DNA of 64,000 bases. It comes from Pedobacter segetis. Its GTDB lineage: Bacteria > Bacteroidota > Bacteroidia > Sphingobacteriales > Sphingobacteriaceae. The notes under the pieces are model-generated. The model saw only the letters and a program-made list of their open reading frames with translations. It had not been told where the DNA came from and did not search any database. The first letter of the stretch is position 1; every line of letters begins with the position of its first letter. The position numbers and the translations under genes were made by a program. The stretch is taken from assembly GCF_016623585.1 (NCBI RefSeq), contig NZ_JAEHFY010000013.1:62001-126000 (forward strand), in the 5' to 3' direction. Shown piece after piece: positions 61,063 to 64,000 of this stretch.

Positions 61063-62040
61063 TTATTTCTCATCATTTTCGAAGAGTTCGTGTAATTTTT
61101 GCTGTAAAAGTTTTTTATCGGGTAATTGGGTTTCATATTCTGAAACCATTGTTGGTGAAAGACTTCTACTTAAAGCGTATTCAACAACTTCATTGTCTTT
61201 ATCTTTACACAATAAAATCCCAATACTTGGGTTTTCGTTTTGTTTTTTTACGTCTCTGTCTAACGCCTCTAAATAAAAATTTAGTTGCCCTAAATGATCT
61301 GGCTTAAACTTGTCATCTTTAAGTTCAAATGCAACCAAGCATTGTAGTCCGCGGTGATAGAAAAGTAAATCAATGAAAAAATCACTATTACCAACTTGTA
61401 TTCTGTATTCATTACCTATAAACAAAAAATCTTTTCCAAGTTCCAGGATAAAATTTTTCATTTGTTTAACAAGCCCACGCTGCAAATCATTTTCGCTGTA
61501 TGGATCTTGCAAATTCAAAAACTCAAATACGTAACTATCTTTGAATGTGTTTGTCAAGTCTTGACTATTTTCTCTCAACACTTTTGAGAGTTTTGAGCTT
61601 CCTATCACAGTTCGTTCGAAGAGACTAGCTGAAATTTGACGATTTAGTTCTCTAAAACTGTAACTTTCCCTTTTAGCAAGTTTTAAATAAAATTCTTTTT
61701 CTTCAATAGTTTTACTTCTTGAAAAGATTGCCAAATTATGAGACCAACTAATATCTCTCAACAATGTTGAGAGTTTTGGAGAGTCTTTATAAGCTTCGTA
61801 AAACTGTTTCATCCTCCAAATATTTTTGTCAGAGAATCCCTTTATTTCTGGTTCATTAAGTTGAATATACTTAGCTAATTCAGTAACAACTGAATCGCCC
61901 CATACAGATTGTTCAATCTTTTTGCTAATGTATTCTCCAATATTCCAATAAAGATTGATAAGCTCGGCATTTACAGCATTTAATGCGTTTTTTCGAGACT
62001 GCTTGATAAGTAGAATGATTTCAGTGAATCTTATTTCCAT
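61063..62040 (-). CDS. DUF1016/YhcG-type PD-(D/E)XK nuclease
   Basis: A 325-aa protein with the N-terminal DUF1016 helical domain (ELINLYWNIGEYISKKI, GFSDKNIWRMKQFYEAY, ISWSHNLAI) and a C-terminal PD-(D/E)XK nuclease fold, with DFFIDLLFYHRGLQCLVAFELKDDKF supplying the Asp and the Glu-x-Lys. These proteins are common in accessory and defence-related regions and are proposed to be DNA nucleases. Its neighbours here are metabolic genes. Two KLSxxLR segments are encoded by near-identical 27-base stretches. Confidence 0.88.
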   Translation of the reverse strand: MEIRFTEIILLIKQSRKNALNAVNAELINLYWNIGEYISKKIEQSVWGDSVVTELAKYIQLNEPEIKGFSDKNIWRMKQFYEAYKDSPKLSTLLRDISWSHNLAIFSRSKTIEEKEFYLKLAKRESYSFRELNRQISASLFERTVIGSSKLSKVLRENSQDLTNTFKDSYVFEFLNLQDPYSENDLQRGLVKQMKNFILELGKDFLFIGNEYRIQVGNSDFFIDLLFYHRGLQCLVAFELKDDKFKPDHLGQLNFYLEALDRDVKKQNENPSIGILLCKDKDNEVVEYALSRSLSPTMVSEYETQLPDKKLLQQKLHELFENDEK

Positions 62041-62053
62041 TTTTGTTATCTAG

Positions 62054-63643
62054 TTATTTATCAAAAAGAACCGTAAACTTAAAACCTAAAGGTTTAAAAT
62101 GGTTAATCAGATTTGAAATAAAATCGTCGCCATATTTCACATAAAATAAACCAAAGTTCTCTTTACGTTCTTGCAATCCTCCGCCAGGAAATAATTGATC
62201 TTTAATTTTTTCGATGTCGGTCATCGCTTCAGCAAAGTTTCTTTTTTCTGCCCGCATTAGTTTTTTTTCAAGACTGTCGATTGCTTTTTTAAGTCTTACT
62301 TCAACAGCTTCTGTACTTGGTTTCAAAGTTGGTTCAATCTTATAAACCCGAACTTTCAGATCATCAAAAATAGTTTGCAAAGATGCCCATTCAGTTTTTA
62401 AATCTAAGGTATGCTTGGAGTGGTTCTCTACATAATTCTTTTTTAAAACTTCGGTTTGCTCAAAGGCATCGGCGAAAGCCATATTTAATTTATGGAGTTT
62501 TTTTACCGATTTTTCATCCACGATCATCGCTGAATTTCTTAAAACCAATAAAGGAAAATCAATTTTATAAAAATCGAAATTAGATTTTAACTGTAACCAA
62601 TAAGCCAATTCGCCACCGCCGCCAATGTATGCCAGGTTGGGCAAAATAACTTCTTGATAAAGTGGGCGCATTACCACGTTTGGGCTAAACCGTTCGGGAT
62701 TTTGTTTTATTTCTCCTTTTAGTTCATCCTCAGAAAAAGATATTTCTGTGTTTAAAACTTGGTATTTATTATCCTCAAAAACAATACGTTCGCGTAAATC
62801 ATCGGTTAAATAAAAGAAATTGATTTCCCGTGGGTTTACTTGTGCATGGATTTCTATCTTGGCTAATTTCTTGGTGCTTTCTTCGATATTTTTAAAGCTG
62901 TTTTGCTCAATGATATCTTGTTCTATGATATTTGCAAATTGAGATTTCAAAGTTTTATCATCAGCATCAATGATTATTAAACCGTATGAGCCAAAAAGTT
63001 CATTTGCTAAATATCGTGTGGCTTCTGCAAGTGTTTTATCATCGGCGTAAGCCAAAGAGACAATTTCTGAGAGCTTTTGGGCATTTTCTGAAATCCCTAA
63101 AACACCTTTATAGTTGTTTAAAGCCTGTATAATTGTTTTTATAGATAACCTACCCGTTGCACCAGCATTGCTGTTTTTCCATTCTATTTTTTTGCCAGCT
63201 AAGTATGTATGGTTAATTTCCTCAAAATCATGGTCCTCTGTCGCCATCCAGTAAACGGGAACAAAATTATTCTCGGGAAACGCAGATCTTAAATCTTTAG
63301 CTAGGTTTATAGCCGTAACAATCTTGAAGATAAAATAAAGCGGGCCAGTAAAAATATTGAGTTGATGGCCGGTGGTAACTGTAAATGTGTTATCGTTTTT
63401 TAAAGCATCAATATTTTCTTTTACCGATCTGGAGATATCGTTGTTTTTATATTGATGATTTAAAACTTCGACTAACGCCGGTCTATTTCCGTTAAATCTT
63501 CTTTGAGAAATAATTTTTTGAAAGCTTTCTAAAGCCGGAAATTGATTGATAAAAGGTTTGATTCTTTCATCTTTAGCTAATAACCTGTTAACCGTAGCCG
63601 AAAAACATCGGGTTTCATCGTAATCAATATATTGTGCTTCCAT
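62054..63643 (-). CDS. bshC: Bacillithiol biosynthesis cysteine-adding enzyme BshC
   Basis: Last step of bacillithiol synthesis: addition of cysteine to GlcN-malate. Of 529 aa: the nucleotidyltransferase-like core with TTGHQLNIFTGPLYFIFKIVTAINLA near residue 95, YWMATEDHDFEEINHTYL, NLAYIGGGGELAYWLQLK and a C-terminal coiled coil (VEVRLKKAIDSLEKKLMRAEKRN). Bacillithiol is a known low-molecular-weight thiol in Bacteroidota. It follows the rimO end by 47 bases on the same strand. Confidence 0.95.
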   Translation of the reverse strand: MEAQYIDYDETRCFSATVNRLLAKDERIKPFINQFPALESFQKIISQRRFNGNRPALVEVLNHQYKNNDISRSVKENIDALKNDNTFTVTTGHQLNIFTGPLYFIFKIVTAINLAKDLRSAFPENNFVPVYWMATEDHDFEEINHTYLAGKKIEWKNSNAGATGRLSIKTIIQALNNYKGVLGISENAQKLSEIVSLAYADDKTLAEATRYLANELFGSYGLIIIDADDKTLKSQFANIIEQDIIEQNSFKNIEESTKKLAKIEIHAQVNPREINFFYLTDDLRERIVFEDNKYQVLNTEISFSEDELKGEIKQNPERFSPNVVMRPLYQEVILPNLAYIGGGGELAYWLQLKSNFDFYKIDFPLLVLRNSAMIVDEKSVKKLHKLNMAFADAFEQTEVLKKNYVENHSKHTLDLKTEWASLQTIFDDLKVRVYKIEPTLKPSTEAVEVRLKKAIDSLEKKLMRAEKRNFAEAMTDIEKIKDQLFPGGGLQERKENFGLFYVKYGDDFISNLINHFKPLGFKFTVLFDK

Positions 63644-63690
63644 GAATTACGAAAATAACCAAAAAACAGGATTAAGGTTTTTGGCAGCCA

Positions 63691-64000
63691 TTATTTGACA
63701 ATTGTACCATAAAGATCAAAGTCTTCTGCCCGGTCTATTTTGGCGTTAACAAAAGTTCCTGGGGTTGCGTAATTGGTTTTTGCATCAATCAAAACCTCGT
63801 TATCCACTTCTGGCGAATCAAATTCTGTTCTGCCAATAAAATAATCCCCTTCTTTTTTATCGATTAAGACCTTGTATGTGTTCCCAACTTTTTGCTGGTT
63901 CAAATCAAAAGAAATAGCTTGCTGAATTTCCATAACGTCTTCTACTCTTTGCTCTTTTACTTCCTGAGGAACATCATCAATTAAATCATGGGCATGTGTT
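63691..64000 (-). CDS. rimO: Ribosomal protein S12 methylthiotransferase RimO (C-terminal part)
   Basis: The gene enters from the right edge and ends at 63691; about 102 residues are visible. They include the end of the radical-SAM domain (THAHDLIDDVPQEVKEQRVE) and the C-terminal TRAM domain, recognised in NQQKVGNTYKVLIDKKEGDYFIGRTEFDSPEVDN and the closing FVNAKIDRAEDFDLYGTIV. The TRAM pattern with DSPEVDNEV fits RimO rather than MiaB. The Fe-S and SAM cysteines lie outside the window. Confidence 0.88.
   Translation of the reverse strand, partial: THAHDLIDDVPQEVKEQRVEDVMEIQQAISFDLNQQKVGNTYKVLIDKKEGDYFIGRTEFDSPEVDNEVLIDAKTNYATPGTFVNAKIDRAEDFDLYGTIVK

Overview
This is an AT-rich chromosomal window from a Bacteroidota bacterium, most likely a Sphingobacteriaceae member of the Pedobacter type. 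The evidence is a caa3-type oxidase operon with DUF420 and DUF983 neighbours, paired DUF5686 outer-membrane proteins, a DUF5683 gene after parAB, bacillithiol synthesis (bshC), and TAnnTTTG-type promoter elements. Assignments rest on reading the sequence and on recalled family knowledge; no database search was run.

Layout. (1) 1-6574: the tail of a cytochrome oxidase operon (probable cox1 end, ctaA, ctaB, two subunit III genes, subunit IV, a cysteine-free SCO protein, DUF420, a small CxxC membrane protein), then DUF983 and DUF2461. (2) 6596-8300: an OmpA-type lipoprotein, then a HEPN gene overlapping an unrecognised partner, with their own promoter and terminator. (3) 8411-10840: a tightly overlapped pterin/flavin operon (PTPS, folE, an SDR without its catalytic Tyr, flavin reductase). 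(4) 10841-14612: dispersed repeats, a TetR-like regulator, an ABC1/UbiB kinase and pgk. (5) 14781-15244: a RelE-type toxin-antitoxin pair on the minus strand. (6) 15585-31478: a complete Bacteroidota dcw cluster, mraZ to ftsZ, without murF or ddl. It is preceded by a textbook MraZ operator and has a DnaA-box-like cluster before ftsZ. (7) 31484-36689: a TetR regulator divergent from an ABC exporter/HlyD/TolC trio whose ATPase has lost most catalytic motifs. (8) 36888-39410: an ABC-2 pair. (9) 39461-41069: a solitary m5C methyltransferase next to rimM. (10) 41249-47367: kbl and two DUF5686 genes. (11) 47500-52616: an FMN reductase, parA, parB, DUF5683, dapB and lepB. (12) 52698-53519: a 49-aa membrane protein and a lipocalin-like lipoprotein. 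(13) 53676-56837: a repeat-rich spacer and leuS, which appears to carry two in-frame repeat insertions. (14) 56912-59780: a secreted hypothetical protein, an OYE-family reductase, tRNA-Ala(GGC), and a 2OG-Fe(II) oxygenase. (15) 59821-64000 (minus strand): an Ldh-family dehydrogenase, a DUF1016 nuclease, bshC, and the end of rimO.

The most distinctive theme is short dispersed repeats acting inside genes. One family sits in an intergenic region (11016-11040) and, at 20 of 25 matching bases, inside the leuS reading frame. Another supplies the start codon of murD and the leader of murG. A third forms terminal-inverted-repeat elements, one of them expanded by tandem duplication. Other leads are the degenerate ABC exporter, the HEPN two-gene unit, the eukaryote-like PTPS operon, the cysteine-free SCO protein and a perfect EF-hand loop in the DUF420 protein. 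No prophage, transposase or CRISPR array was found.
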